64,000 nt of DNA from Pelomonas sp963422775 (GTDB taxonomy: Bacteria; Pseudomonadota; Gammaproteobacteria; Burkholderiales; Burkholderiaceae_C): NCBI GenBank assembly GCA_963422775.4, contig CAUJSJ030000088.1, positions 1 to 64,000 on the forward strand. The letters are read 5' to 3'. Numbering within the stretch: position 1 is the first letter of the stretch; each line of letters starts with the position of its first letter. Below the pieces are notes generated by a model. It made no database searches. It was given only the letters and a program-made list of their open reading frames with translations, and was not told the origin of the DNA. Position numbers and translations under genes: made by a program. Shown piece by piece: positions 18,078-30,455 of the stretch.

Positions 18078-18866
18078 ATGTGCATTGCCAAGAGTGTCGG
18101 GCTTGGTGCCCGCAACGACGTCGCCGACGTTCGCATCGTCCAGGTGCTGCTCAACCTGAACAGCGAGGCCTGGAGCGGCGCGGCGCTGATCCAGCTGGGC
18201 GTTGACGGGCAGATCGGCCCGAACACCATCGATGCAATCCGCGCCTTCGAGACCCGGGCGATGGGCCTGCCGGAGTCGGACGGCCTGGTCACGCCGGGAG
18301 ATGCCACGATGGCACGGCTGCTGGCCGGCCTACCGCCGGGGCCGACCAAGGAAAAACTGGGCCTCGTGATGCCGCGCGCGATGCCCAAACGCATCGACCT
18401 GTACTACGAGCCCCTGGTCAAGGGCATGACGCGCTACAGCATCGACACGCCCCGGCAGATCGCCCACTTCATCGCTCAGCTGGCGCACGAGTCCGGTTCC
18501 TTGCTCTACAACGAGGAACTGGCCAGCGGCAGCGCCTACGAAGGCCGCACGGACCTCGGCAACAGCGAGTCCGGCGACGGTGTGCGCTTCAAAGGCCGCG
18601 GCCTCATCCAGCTCACTGGCCGCAACAACTACCGGGACTACAGCCAGTTCACCGGCATCGACTACGTCAGCGACCCGACCCGGTTGGCGCAGGACCCCTT
18701 TGCCTGCGTGGACGTGGCCTGCTGGTTCTGGCAGTCACGCAAGATCGGCACGTTGGCCGAAGCCGACGACGCCAAGGCCGTGACGAAACGCATCAATGGC
18801 GGTTACAACGGGCTGGATGATCGCTTGGAGCATCTGGCTCGGGCGAAGGCGCTGCTAGGCCTTTGA
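18078..18866 (+). CDS. Endolysin-like protein: peptidoglycan-binding domain plus GH19-type lysozyme/chitinase domain
   Basis: A 262-residue protein. Residues about 15-85 form a PG_binding_1 domain (LGVDGQIGPNTIDAIRAFE). Residues about 105-262 form a GH19-type catalytic domain with FIAQLAHESG (catalytic Glu138) and RFKGRGLIQLTGRNNY. It has no signal peptide, like many phage endolysins and some type VI secretion effectors. The ATG at 18078 has a GGAG ribosome-binding site; the open frame extends upstream only because of the LysR pseudogene. No holin, spanin or immunity gene is adjacent. It sits between two pseudogenes, suggesting arrival by transfer and retention as a stand-alone muramidase or chitinase. 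Confidence 0.85.
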   Translation: MCIAKSVGLGARNDVADVRIVQVLLNLNSEAWSGAALIQLGVDGQIGPNTIDAIRAFETRAMGLPESDGLVTPGDATMARLLAGLPPGPTKEKLGLVMPRAMPKRIDLYYEPLVKGMTRYSIDTPRQIAHFIAQLAHESGSLLYNEELASGSAYEGRTDLGNSESGDGVRFKGRGLIQLTGRNNYRDYSQFTGIDYVSDPTRLAQDPFACVDVACWFWQSRKIGTLAEADDAKAVTKRINGGYNGLDDRLEHLARAKALLGL

Positions 18867-18953
18867 TCCAGGCTTTGACGGGACGGGCTGGTGCCCATTG
18901 CTGCCGTGGCAATCTAGGCGAGAGCGAGTCCGTCCTTTTGGAGAATGACGGAC

Positions 18954-19178
18954 ATGAGAACCAGCAAGTACTGCGAGCACCAGATCACTGGCTTTCTGAA
19001 CCAGGCCACGGACGGGGTGCCCATCAAGGAGCTGTGCCGCAAGGAAGGCTTCAGCGGGATCACCTTCTACAAGTGGCGGGCCAAGTAGGGCGGCCTGCAG
19101 GTCAGCGCAGCGGTGTGGCTGCGTGAGCTCGAAGCCGAGAACGGGAAGTTCAAGAAGCTCCGGGCCGAACCACACCTT
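18954..19178 (+). pseudogene. IS3-family transposase OrfA remnant
   Basis: The frame from the ATG at 18954 reads MRTSKYCEHQITGFLNQA... and ITFYKWRAK, the helix-turn-helix of IS3-family OrfA. It is then cut by an in-frame TAG at 19086-19088, where relatives have Tyr before Gly-Gly. Homology resumes after the stop with the leucine-zipper-like ELEAENGKFKKL and fades after about 19178. This is a dead copy by a nonsense mutation and truncation. Confidence 0.75.
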
Positions 19179-19299
19179 CGACATGCAGTTCACAAGCACG
19201 CAATGCCGGCTGTACCGCGCCGCAGAACAAGCCGTAGACACGCGCCAAGGCCGAGCGCCCGGTGCGGGCGCTAACGCCGCTGGTGGCAGCCAGCCATGT

Positions 19300-19365
19300 C
19301 GACGCCACCTGGAGCATGGATTCGTCACGGACACCCTGTGCAGCGGCCGGAAGCTGCCCTCCCCC
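19300..19365 (+). pseudogene. IS3-family (IS407-like) transposase OrfB fragment
   Basis: The bases around 19305-19365 encode VDATWSMD and then, after inserting one T, FVTDTLCSGRKL. This matches the start of the DDE catalytic core (WSMDFV) of IS407-group OrfB. The rest of OrfB is absent, so the element lost most of its second reading frame. The next 145 bases up to the rRNA terminator show nothing I can identify. Confidence 0.6.
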
Positions 19366-19510
19366 CAGGACTCCCTCGCAATGAGTGGCAGGAGATTGGG
19401 GGCAGTCAATCTTCGGCCGCTCGTGGCGGATATTGGATGGATCGCAGCCGCCGTCGTACTCATTAAAGGCACTGCAAAGTGGCGGCAATCGCCCGAAAGT
19501 CCTATTCGCA

Positions 19511-19553
19511 CCCAAAAAACAAAACCCCTCGCAGCCTGGGCTGGAGGGGTTTT
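19511..19553 (-). terminator. Rho-independent terminator of the rRNA operon
   Basis: A long hairpin (AAAACCCCT at 19521-19529 with AGGGGTTTT at 19545-19553, plus an inner CAGCC/GGCTG stem) is followed on the minus strand by a T-rich run (complement of 19513-19524). It lies 12 bases beyond the 5S rRNA end and closes the rRNA operon. Confidence 0.85.
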
Positions 19554-19565
19554 GAGGGGTAAATA

Positions 19566-19679
19566 GCCTGACGATGACCTACTTTCACACGGGAATCCGC
19601 ACTATCATCGGCGCTGGCTCGTTTCACTGTCCTGTTCGGGATGGGAAGGAGTGGGACCAAGTCGCTATGGTCGTCAGGC
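19566..19679 (-). rRNA. rrf: 5S ribosomal RNA
   Basis: About 114 bases, minus strand. The ends pair (GCCTGACGA with TCGTCAGGC), and the interior holds the conserved CCATCCCGAACAGGACAGTG stretch of beta-proteobacterial 5S rRNA. It is the last gene of the operon, followed by the terminator. Confidence 0.95.
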
Positions 19680-19871
19680 TTGACTGGTTGGCTTGTTGAC
19701 TGAGTCAACAAACCCAATTGGTAGAGTCAGCAGAACTCGACATGGTCGATCTGCACACAGCAGTTATTTCTATAACTGCAGCGGAATCAGCTTAGTTTGA
19801 TTGCGTCTTCGTAGCTTCGAAGAACGACATAACTTGAATCCTCACCTTGAGACATGCTGTTGCACAGACTC

Positions 19872-22772
<2,901 letters not shown>

Positions 22773-23000
22773 CAGCGCTGACTGCACTGTCGTCAAGGAC
22801 TTACACGAATCTTGTTTCATCCGTGTGTTATTTGAGTATTCACGCGTTACGCCGTTCTTCATACCTAATCAAATTAGCTTTCGCTACTTCGCTTAGTTGA
22901 AGTCTATGTTGACGCAATCAAAATGCTACTAGCGGCACGGTGCTTCGAACCCTTTACGATTCGTCGCTTTCCGCTAGCAGCGCTGATTCGACTCTACAAA

Positions 23001-23013
23001 TTGTTAAAGAACA
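23001..23013 (-). promoter_or_regulatory. boxA antitermination site in the 16S-23S spacer
   Basis: The minus strand reads TGTTCTTTAACAA, one base from the E. coli rrn boxA (TGCTCTTTAACAA). It lies between tRNA-Ala and 23S, where Nus factors load again to keep transcription through 23S processive. Confidence 0.75.
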
Positions 23014-23039
23014 ACAGCCGATCTATGCAGACCAGAGCT

Positions 23040-23079
23040 GGTAAACCTCAGCGAACATTGCTATTCGCTAAGGTTTACC
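23040..23079 (-). other. Spacer hairpin next to tRNA-Ala
   Basis: GGTAAACCT...GCGAA at 23040-23055 pairs with TTCGC...AGGTTTACC at 23064-23079 around an 8-base loop. It sits between tRNA-Ala and the spacer boxA and probably helps release the tRNA or shape the precursor. There is no T-run, so it is not a terminator. Confidence 0.55.
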
Positions 23080-23096
23080 AACTGAATGAGTGAAAC

Positions 23097-23172
23097 TGGT
23101 GGAGGATGACGGGATCGAACCGACGACCCCCTGCTTGCAAAGCAGGTGCTCTCCCAGCTGAGCTAATCCCCC
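23097..23172 (-). tRNA. tRNA-Ala (UGC)
   Basis: A 76-base tRNA on the minus strand, starting GGGGGAT and ending with encoded CCA. The anticodon loop reads CTTTGCAAG, giving anticodon TGC. It is in the usual 16S-23S spacer position. Confidence 0.97.
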
Positions 23173-23196
23173 GGTTCAAATCTATTCGATTTGCCG

Positions 23197-23273
23197 TGGT
23201 GGGTCTGGCTGGATTTGAACCAGCGACCCCCGCCTTATCAAGACGGTGCTCTAACCGACTGAGCTACAGACCC
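23197..23273 (-). tRNA. tRNA-Ile (GAU)
   Basis: A 77-base tRNA on the minus strand, starting GGGTCTG and ending with encoded CCA. The anticodon loop reads CTTGATAAG, giving anticodon GAT. It is the first of the two spacer tRNAs after 16S. Confidence 0.97.
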
Positions 23274-23362
23274 ACGCGAACCATGCGCGTGAACTCTGTT
23301 GTTATCGTCAGCCTGTCGAGGCCAGCTCAACAGGCTCACGCAATTTCACTCACTGTTGTGTG

Positions 23363-25133
<1,771 letters not shown>

Positions 25134-25136
25134 GAA

Positions 25137-25149
25137 TTATTAAAGAACA
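25137..25149 (-). promoter_or_regulatory. boxA antitermination site in the rRNA leader
   Basis: The minus strand reads TGTTCTTTAATAA in the leader, about 145 bases before 16S. It is two bases from the E. coli boxA and is the first loading site for the rrn antitermination complex. Confidence 0.7.
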
Positions 25150-25225
25150 TCGCGTTACTTTAAGCATTTGCTCTTGTTTCGCGTCGCTGTCGAATCGTTT
25201 AATTCGTCAGCAGCAAAGAAGTGAG

Positions 25226-25255
25226 ATTCTAATCTGCTTTTTGCTTCGTCGTCAA
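25226..25255 (-). promoter_or_regulatory. rrn promoter, proximal
   Basis: On the minus strand the -35 is TTGACG (25250-25255) and the -10 is TAGAAT (25226-25231), with an 18-base spacer. It lies inside the proximal copy of the duplicated cassette, about 230 bases before 16S. Confidence 0.7.
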
Positions 25256-25372
25256 GTATTTTCGAAAATTTCTTTTCTCAATACTCCGCCAACTTTCGTT
25301 GGCCGACTTGGCTTTCTTTGTCACTTCAAACTGCCCGCATTTGCATTCAGTCGTCAGCAGCAAAGAGGCGAG

Positions 25373-25401
25373 ATTTTGATCTGCTTTCACAGTGTCGTCA
25401 A
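25373..25401 (-). promoter_or_regulatory. rrn promoter, middle
   Basis: On the minus strand the -35 is TTGACG (25396-25401) and the -10 is CAAAAT (25373-25378), with a 17-base spacer. It lies inside the distal copy of the cassette. The -10 is weaker than in the proximal copy. Confidence 0.6.
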
Positions 25402-25550
25402 GTACTTTGCGAAAATTTCTTTTCAGAACTCTTCAGCACCCAACGAACTCAAAGTCCGCCCCAAGCCTTTCGGCTCGGCTTCACTTCCTTCAATTCGCCG
25501 CACTCACCGTCTCCGGTCAGCGCCACGCTTTGTCAGCAGCGAAGCCCACG

Positions 25551-25580
25551 ACTGTAGCACAGGAATTTGAGCGGATGCAA
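25551..25580 (-). promoter_or_regulatory. rrn promoter, distal
   Basis: On the minus strand the -35 is TTGCAT (25575-25580) and the -10 is TACAGT (25551-25556), with an 18-base spacer and an extended TGC before the -10. The same downstream element (CTTCGCTGCTGAC) follows at 25532-25544, as in the other two promoters, supporting it as a third start. Confidence 0.5.
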
Positions 25581-25736
25581 GAGTTCAGCGCCGCAGTCAT
25601 TAAATCTCCCTCAGCTCGCGGCTGATGCGGCCGACGTGATGATCCAGCGCGAGCACCAAGCCAATATAGAGACGGAAGCCTGGTAACGAGCCCCGCCGGC
25701 GGAGTTCACCGCGGCCAAGCAGCCCGCTCTGCGCGT

Positions 25737-27248
25737 TCAGCCTTCTTCCTGAAATGCCTCTTCCCGCTTGCTCTTGATCGAAGGCAGCATGACGACCACG
25801 ATCATCAAAGCAGCGGCGATCAGCAGACCAGCGGACAAAGGGCGCGTCAGGAAGGTGCTCCAGTCGCCGCGCGCCAGCAGCAGCGCCCGGCGCAGGTTCT
25901 CTTCCATCATGGGCCCCAGGATGAACCCGAGGAGCAGCGGTGCTGGTTCGCAGCTGAGCTTGTAGAAGATATAGCCCAGCAGCGCGAAGCCCGCCGTCAG
26001 ATAGACATCGAAGCTGTTGTTGTTCAGCGAGTACGTGCCGATGCAGCAGAAGACGACGATGGCCGGAAAGAGGAACCGATAGGGCACCGTCAGCAGCTTG
26101 ATCCAGATGCCGATCAGCGGCAGGTTCAGCACGATCAGCATCAAATTGCCGATCCACATCGAAGCGATCAGGCCCCAGAACAGCTCCGGGTTGCTGGTCA
26201 TGACCTGCGGGCCGGGTTGGATGCCCTTGATGGTCATGGCACCGACCATCAGTGCCATCACGGCGTTGGGGGGGATGCCCAGCGTCAGCATCGGGATGAA
26301 GGAGGTTTGCGCGCCTGCGTTGTTGGCGCTCTCGGGGCCGGCCACGCCCTGGATTGCGCCCTTGCCGAAGGGAACTCGCGGATTGCGGACAACCTTCTTC
26401 TCTAGCGTGTAGGACGCAAACGAAGCCAGCAGCGCACCGCCGCCCGGCAGCACACCGAGTACTGAACCCAGCGCAGTGCCGCGCAGCACCGATGGCCAAG
26501 CTTCTTTAAAGTCCTCCCGCGTCGGCCACAGGCCCTTCACCTCCTTCGTGAAGACCTCACGGTGCTCCTCGGGCTGGCCGAGGTTGGCAATGATCTCGCC
26601 GAAGCCGAACACGCCCATGGCGATGACGACGAAGCCGATGCCATCGGTCAGTTCGGGGATGTCGAAGGAGAAGCGGGCTGTTCCCGTGATGACGTCGGTA
26701 TTGATCTGGCCGAGCAGCAAGCCGAGCACGATCATCGAGATCGCCTTGACGAGCGAGCCCGAGGCCAGCACCACCGCACCCACCAGACCCAGCACCATCA
26801 GCGAGAAATACTCGGCCGAGCCAAACTTGAAGGCCAGTTCGGTGAGCGGCGGAGCGAAGGCCGCAATGATGATGGTGCCGACACAGCCCGCGAAGAAGCT
26901 GCCCAGACCGGCCGCCGCGAGTGCCGCGCCAGCGCGGCCCTTGCGGGCCATCTGGTAGCCGTCGATGGCCGTCACGACCGAGCTGGACTCACCCGGCACA
27001 TTGATCAGAATGGCCGTCGTGGAACCACCGTACTGCGCGCCGTAGTAGATGCCGGCCAGCATGATGAGGGCTGGTGTCGCGTCCAGCGTGTAGATGGACG
27101 GCAGCAGCATCGCGATGGTCGCGACCGGGCCGAGGCCGGGCAGCACACCAATCAGCGTGCCCAGCACGGACCCGAAAAAGCAATACATCAGGTTCTGCAG
27201 CGTCAGTGCCGTCTGGAATCCGATACCGAGGTTGTTCAGCAAGTCCAT
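25737..27248 (-). CDS. tctA: Tripartite tricarboxylate transporter permease, large subunit TctA
   Basis: A 503-residue polytopic membrane protein of the TctA family. It has the repeated glycine-rich hallmarks GVLPGLGPVATIAMLLP near the N-terminus and GVLPGGGALLASF in the second half, and about eleven spans. With TctB it forms a cation-driven importer of carboxylates delivered by a periplasmic TctC protein. The ATG at 27246-27248 is chosen because it opens the conserved N-terminus; the frame continues upstream into tctB without homology. The stop is followed by 150 bases of non-coding DNA before the rRNA promoters. No tctC is adjacent. Confidence 0.95.
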   Translation of the reverse strand: MDLLNNLGIGFQTALTLQNLMYCFFGSVLGTLIGVLPGLGPVATIAMLLPSIYTLDATPALIMLAGIYYGAQYGGSTTAILINVPGESSSVVTAIDGYQMARKGRAGAALAAAGLGSFFAGCVGTIIIAAFAPPLTELAFKFGSAEYFSLMVLGLVGAVVLASGSLVKAISMIVLGLLLGQINTDVITGTARFSFDIPELTDGIGFVVIAMGVFGFGEIIANLGQPEEHREVFTKEVKGLWPTREDFKEAWPSVLRGTALGSVLGVLPGGGALLASFASYTLEKKVVRNPRVPFGKGAIQGVAGPESANNAGAQTSFIPMLTLGIPPNAVMALMVGAMTIKGIQPGPQVMTSNPELFWGLIASMWIGNLMLIVLNLPLIGIWIKLLTVPYRFLFPAIVVFCCIGTYSLNNNSFDVYLTAGFALLGYIFYKLSCEPAPLLLGFILGPMMEENLRRALLLARGDWSTFLTRPLSAGLLIAAALMIVVVMLPSIKSKREEAFQEEG

Positions 27249-27256
27249 GTCGCGCC

Positions 27257-27721
27257 TCAGCCGGTGATGTAGATGGGCCAGAGCGGGATGGTCAGCTTCA
27301 GGCCCAGGATGAACAGGGCCCAGCTGCCCACTGTCAACACGACGCTGCTGAGCAGCACATCGCGCCAGCGAAACTCGTCGCTGGCGAGAGCCGACATCGT
27401 GATGAGGATGGGCAGCGTGCAGGCGAGGCCCAGGCGCGGCAGCGCGACACCGAACAGGGCCACCGCCAAGACGATCACGACCAGTGGCCGCCAAGCAATG
27501 TCGCCAATGGGGTCGCCACCCTCGGATTCCAATGTCAATGCCTTGAACAGCACGAAGCCTCCAAGGATGGCGAGCAGGACGCCCAACCCGAACGGGAAGT
27601 ATCCCGGGCCAGGCCGGGCAGAGGAACCAAAGGAGTACTCGGTTGCTCCCCATGCAAACGCCACGCCCACCACCAGAAACATCAGCCCGGACAAGAAGTC
27701 CCGCTGGCTTTTGATCTTCAT
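27257..27721 (-). CDS. tctB: Tripartite tricarboxylate transporter, small subunit TctB
   Basis: A 154-residue protein with four predicted spans, starting MKIKSQRDFLSGLMFLVVG and containing the TctB-type segment GPGYFPFGLGVLLAILGG. It is the small membrane subunit that pairs with TctA, whose gene begins 8 bases downstream. A GGAGG ribosome-binding site precedes the ATG at 27719-27721. Partner binding proteins (TctC) are usually encoded just upstream in Burkholderiales, but here the upstream neighbour is an unrelated ATPase gene across 160 bases. The binding protein must come from elsewhere. Confidence 0.92.
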   Translation of the reverse strand: MKIKSQRDFLSGLMFLVVGVAFAWGATEYSFGSSARPGPGYFPFGLGVLLAILGGFVLFKALTLESEGGDPIGDIAWRPLVVIVLAVALFGVALPRLGLACTLPILITMSALASDEFRWRDVLLSSVVLTVGSWALFILGLKLTIPLWPIYITG

Positions 27722-27882
27722 CGCTTGTCCCCTCCGGCGTGCCGCAGGGCTCGCTCTGTTGGCGGCGATTCTGGCAGTCGGGCCATCGCCGCCCGACTGT
27801 GGATTACACGTAAGACAACGACATGGGCAGCGGAGCCGCCGCAAGGCCAAGCCCGCGCAGGGTCGGGGACCCGATGTGTGCG

Positions 27883-29670
27883 TCAGCCCTCCCAGGCTGG
27901 CGTGCTGCGCAGCACTTCCTCCACCGTCGTGACACCCTCCGCCACCTTCATCGCCCCGGCCAGGCGAAGCGGGCGCAGCCCCTCCTGCATGGCTTGGCGG
28001 CGCAACGTCGTCAGGTCACCCAGCGCACCCTTCACACCTTCGCTCACCGTCAGCAACTCATAGAGACCCGCGCGGCCACGGAAACCCGTGTTGCGGCATT
28101 CCAGACAGCCCACCGGCTTGTAGGGCTTCACGCCGCCGCCCAGGCGCCAGTGCCGCACCAGATCATTGAGGCTCTCGCGCGTGACAAGCGGATCGGGCTG
28201 CTTGCAATGCGGGCACAGCGTGCGCACGAGGCGCTGAGCGAGCACGCCAATGACGGTCGCGCTGATCAGATAGCTCGGCACGCCCAGGTCCATCAGCCGC
28301 GTGATGGCCGACACCGAATCGTTGGTGTGCAGCGTGCTGAAGACCAGGTGACCCGTCAGCGCCGCCTGGATGGCCATCTCGGCCGTCTCCAGGTCGCGGA
28401 TCTCGCCGACCATGATGATGTCCGGGTCCTGGCGCATCAGCGCACGCAGGCCTTCGGCAAACCCGAAGTCCAGCTGGTTCTGCACCTGGGTCTGATTGAA
28501 GGCCGGCTCGATCATCTCGATCGGGTCTTCAATCGTCGTGACGTTGACCTCGTCGGTGGCCAGCCGCTTGAGCGTGGAGTACAGCGTCGTCGTCTTGCCG
28601 CTGCCGGTGGGCCCCGTCACCAGGATGATGCCGTGGGGCTGCTTGACCAGTTGCTCCCAGCGATCCGAGTCATGCTGGCCGAAGCCCAGCGACGACAGAT
28701 CCTTGACCGCCGTGTCCGGGTCGAAGATGCGCATGACCATCTTTTCGCCAAACGCGGTCGGCAGCGTCGACAGGCGCATTTCGACTTCGTCACCGCCGGG
28801 GTTGCGCGTCTTGATGCGGCCGTCCAGCGGGCGACGCTTCTCGACCACATCCATGCGGCCCAGCAGCTTGATGCGTGACGTCATCGCCGCCATCACCGTG
28901 GGCGGCAACTGGTAGACCGTGTGCAGCACGCCGTCGATGCGGAAACGGATGACGCCCATCTCGCGGCGCGGCTCCAGGTGGATGTCCGAGGCGCGCTGAT
29001 CAAAGGCGTACTGCCACAGCCAATCCACCACCTGCACGACGCCCTGGTCGTTGGCGTCCAGCTGCTTGTTCGTCCTGCCCAGCTCGACGAGCTGCTCGAA
29101 GCTCGCCACCTGGCTTTGCTCGCCGGCCTTGGCCGCCGCGCGCACCGAGCGCGCCAGCGTGAAGAACTCGGTCGTGTAGCGCGCGATGTCCAGCGGGTTG
29201 GCGACGACGAGCTTGATGGGCTTGCGCACATGCGACTCGATCTGCGCCATCCAGCTCGTGTCGAAGGGCTCCGACGTCGCGATGGTCACGTCGTTGATGC
29301 CGAACTGCACCGGCAGGCAACGCTTGGCCTCGGCATAGCCGATGGACATCACATCGCCCACGCGGCCCACGTCCACCTTCAGCGGGTCGATGCGCAGGTA
29401 CGGCAGCCGCGCACGCACGGCCAGCCATTCGGACAGCGCATCCACGTCCAGCGGCTTACCGGTGGACAGCCGCACGAGGCTGGCATGACCCAGGCGCACC
29501 AGCGGATGCAGCGCACTGTCGCCTGCCGCGAAGCGCTGCTCCGTGCGCTGCACCTGGATCTCGTCGATGAGGCCATCGTCCAGCAGCCAGTGCAGCAGCT
29601 GACGCCACTCCAGGCGGCCGTCGGACTTGGAGGCGGCAGCAGGGGCCAGAGGCTTGGGCTTGGTCGACAT
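27883..29670 (-). CDS. GspE/PilB-family secretion or pilus ATPase
   Basis: A 595-residue type II secretion/type IV pilus-type assembly ATPase. The N-terminal MshEN/GspE-N region (about residues 20-190) precedes the motor domain, which has Walker A GPTGSGKT near residue 352, the Asp box EDPIE, Walker B MVGEIRD and the His box STLHTND. A C-terminal tetracysteine zinc site follows (CPHC...CLEC). The ATG at 29668-29670 (MSTKPKPLAP) lies 11 bases after the upstream stop. No other gsp or pil genes are near, so the machine it powers is unknown. It is the last gene of a four-gene operon with a spermidine synthase-like gene before it. Confidence 0.92.
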   Translation of the reverse strand: MSTKPKPLAPAAASKSDGRLEWRQLLHWLLDDGLIDEIQVQRTEQRFAAGDSALHPLVRLGHASLVRLSTGKPLDVDALSEWLAVRARLPYLRIDPLKVDVGRVGDVMSIGYAEAKRCLPVQFGINDVTIATSEPFDTSWMAQIESHVRKPIKLVVANPLDIARYTTEFFTLARSVRAAAKAGEQSQVASFEQLVELGRTNKQLDANDQGVVQVVDWLWQYAFDQRASDIHLEPRREMGVIRFRIDGVLHTVYQLPPTVMAAMTSRIKLLGRMDVVEKRRPLDGRIKTRNPGGDEVEMRLSTLPTAFGEKMVMRIFDPDTAVKDLSSLGFGQHDSDRWEQLVKQPHGIILVTGPTGSGKTTTLYSTLKRLATDEVNVTTIEDPIEMIEPAFNQTQVQNQLDFGFAEGLRALMRQDPDIIMVGEIRDLETAEMAIQAALTGHLVFSTLHTNDSVSAITRLMDLGVPSYLISATVIGVLAQRLVRTLCPHCKQPDPLVTRESLNDLVRHWRLGGGVKPYKPVGCLECRNTGFRGRAGLYELLTVSEGVKGALGDLTTLRRQAMQEGLRPLRLAGAMKVAEGVTTVEEVLRSTPAWEG

Positions 29671-29681
29671 CGAGGCGGTTC

Positions 29682-30455
29682 TCAGAGGGCGTTGAGGATG
29701 CTCATCGGCAGCGGCCTGACCAGTCTGAGCCATTTGCGGGCCGGCAGCTTGAAGCGCGATTCGATATTAGCCGCGCGCTGCTCCAGGATGTCACGGTGCG
29801 GCACCTGCACGCCGCGCGCCGCCACGACGATGGTGTTGCCCTCTTTCGTCGGCGCCAGGCTCCAGACCTGGTCGGACCCAAAGGCCTTGGCAATGCGCAG
29901 CGCGCTGCGCGCGAAGCTGGCGCTGCGCCCGAAGAGGTTGACCGTCATCAGCCCGCCATCGGCCAGCACGCCGCGGCAGGCGGCGTAGAAGGCATCGCTG
30001 TCCAGCACCGGCCCGGCAGCGTCGTGGTCGTAGAGGTCGACGTTGAGCACGTCCACCGTCTGCAGGTTGGCGTCGTCGACCACCCAGGCCGCGGCATCGC
30101 CATTGACGACGTTCAGCCGCGCATCGTTGGTGGGCAGGCGAAACCACTGCCGGCAGGCCGCGATGACCTCGGGGTTGATCTCGACCGCCGTGGTCCGCAT
30201 CTTCAGCTGGCCCTGGCAGAAGCGCGTCAGCGCCGCGGCGCCCAGGCCCAGTTGCACCGCATGGCCTACGCCGAGCGCAGCCGGGTCGCGCCACAGCATC
30301 CAGGCGCACATGCGTTGGATGTACTCCAGTTCGAGCTGATCGGGCTTCCTGATGCGCATGGCGCCCTGCACCCAGATCGAATCCAGGTGCAGGAAGCGCA
30401 CGCCGTCGAACTCGCTCAGCGTCGCCGGGCCCCAGGCTTGCGGTTTGAACTTCAT
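29682..30455 (-). CDS. Spermidine synthase-like methyltransferase-fold protein
   Basis: A 257-residue protein of the spermidine synthase (SpeE-like) fold. The SAM/dcSAM-binding glycine motif is QLGLGAAALTRF, followed by the acidic AVEINPEVIAACRQWF and the segment LNVDLYDHDAAGPVL. The catalytic residues of true polyamine synthases are not clearly present, so it may act on another substrate. Its start overlaps the stop of the upstream amidohydrolase gene by four bases (ATGA). Confidence 0.82.
   Translation of the reverse strand: MKFKPQAWGPATLSEFDGVRFLHLDSIWVQGAMRIRKPDQLELEYIQRMCAWMLWRDPAALGVGHAVQLGLGAAALTRFCQGQLKMRTTAVEINPEVIAACRQWFRLPTNDARLNVVNGDAAAWVVDDANLQTVDVLNVDLYDHDAAGPVLDSDAFYAACRGVLADGGLMTVNLFGRSASFARSALRIAKAFGSDQVWSLAPTKEGNTIVVAARGVQVPHRDILEQRAANIESRFKLPARKWLRLVRPLPMSILNAL

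Larger units (their letters stand above)
25204..25432 (-). repeat. Duplicated promoter cassette upstream of 16S
   Basis: About 80 bases starting at 25204 recur, diverged, starting at 25351 (offset 147). Both copies carry the same order of parts: the element CTTTGCTGCTGACG (minus strand), a -10/-35 pair, and the tail AAAGAAATTTTCG. The pattern indicates a tandem duplication of an rrn promoter. Confidence 0.75.

Noticed and set aside
26989..28063. Several open frames opposite tctB and the start of tctA
   Set aside because: They are shadows without motifs; the minus-strand transporter genes explain the region.
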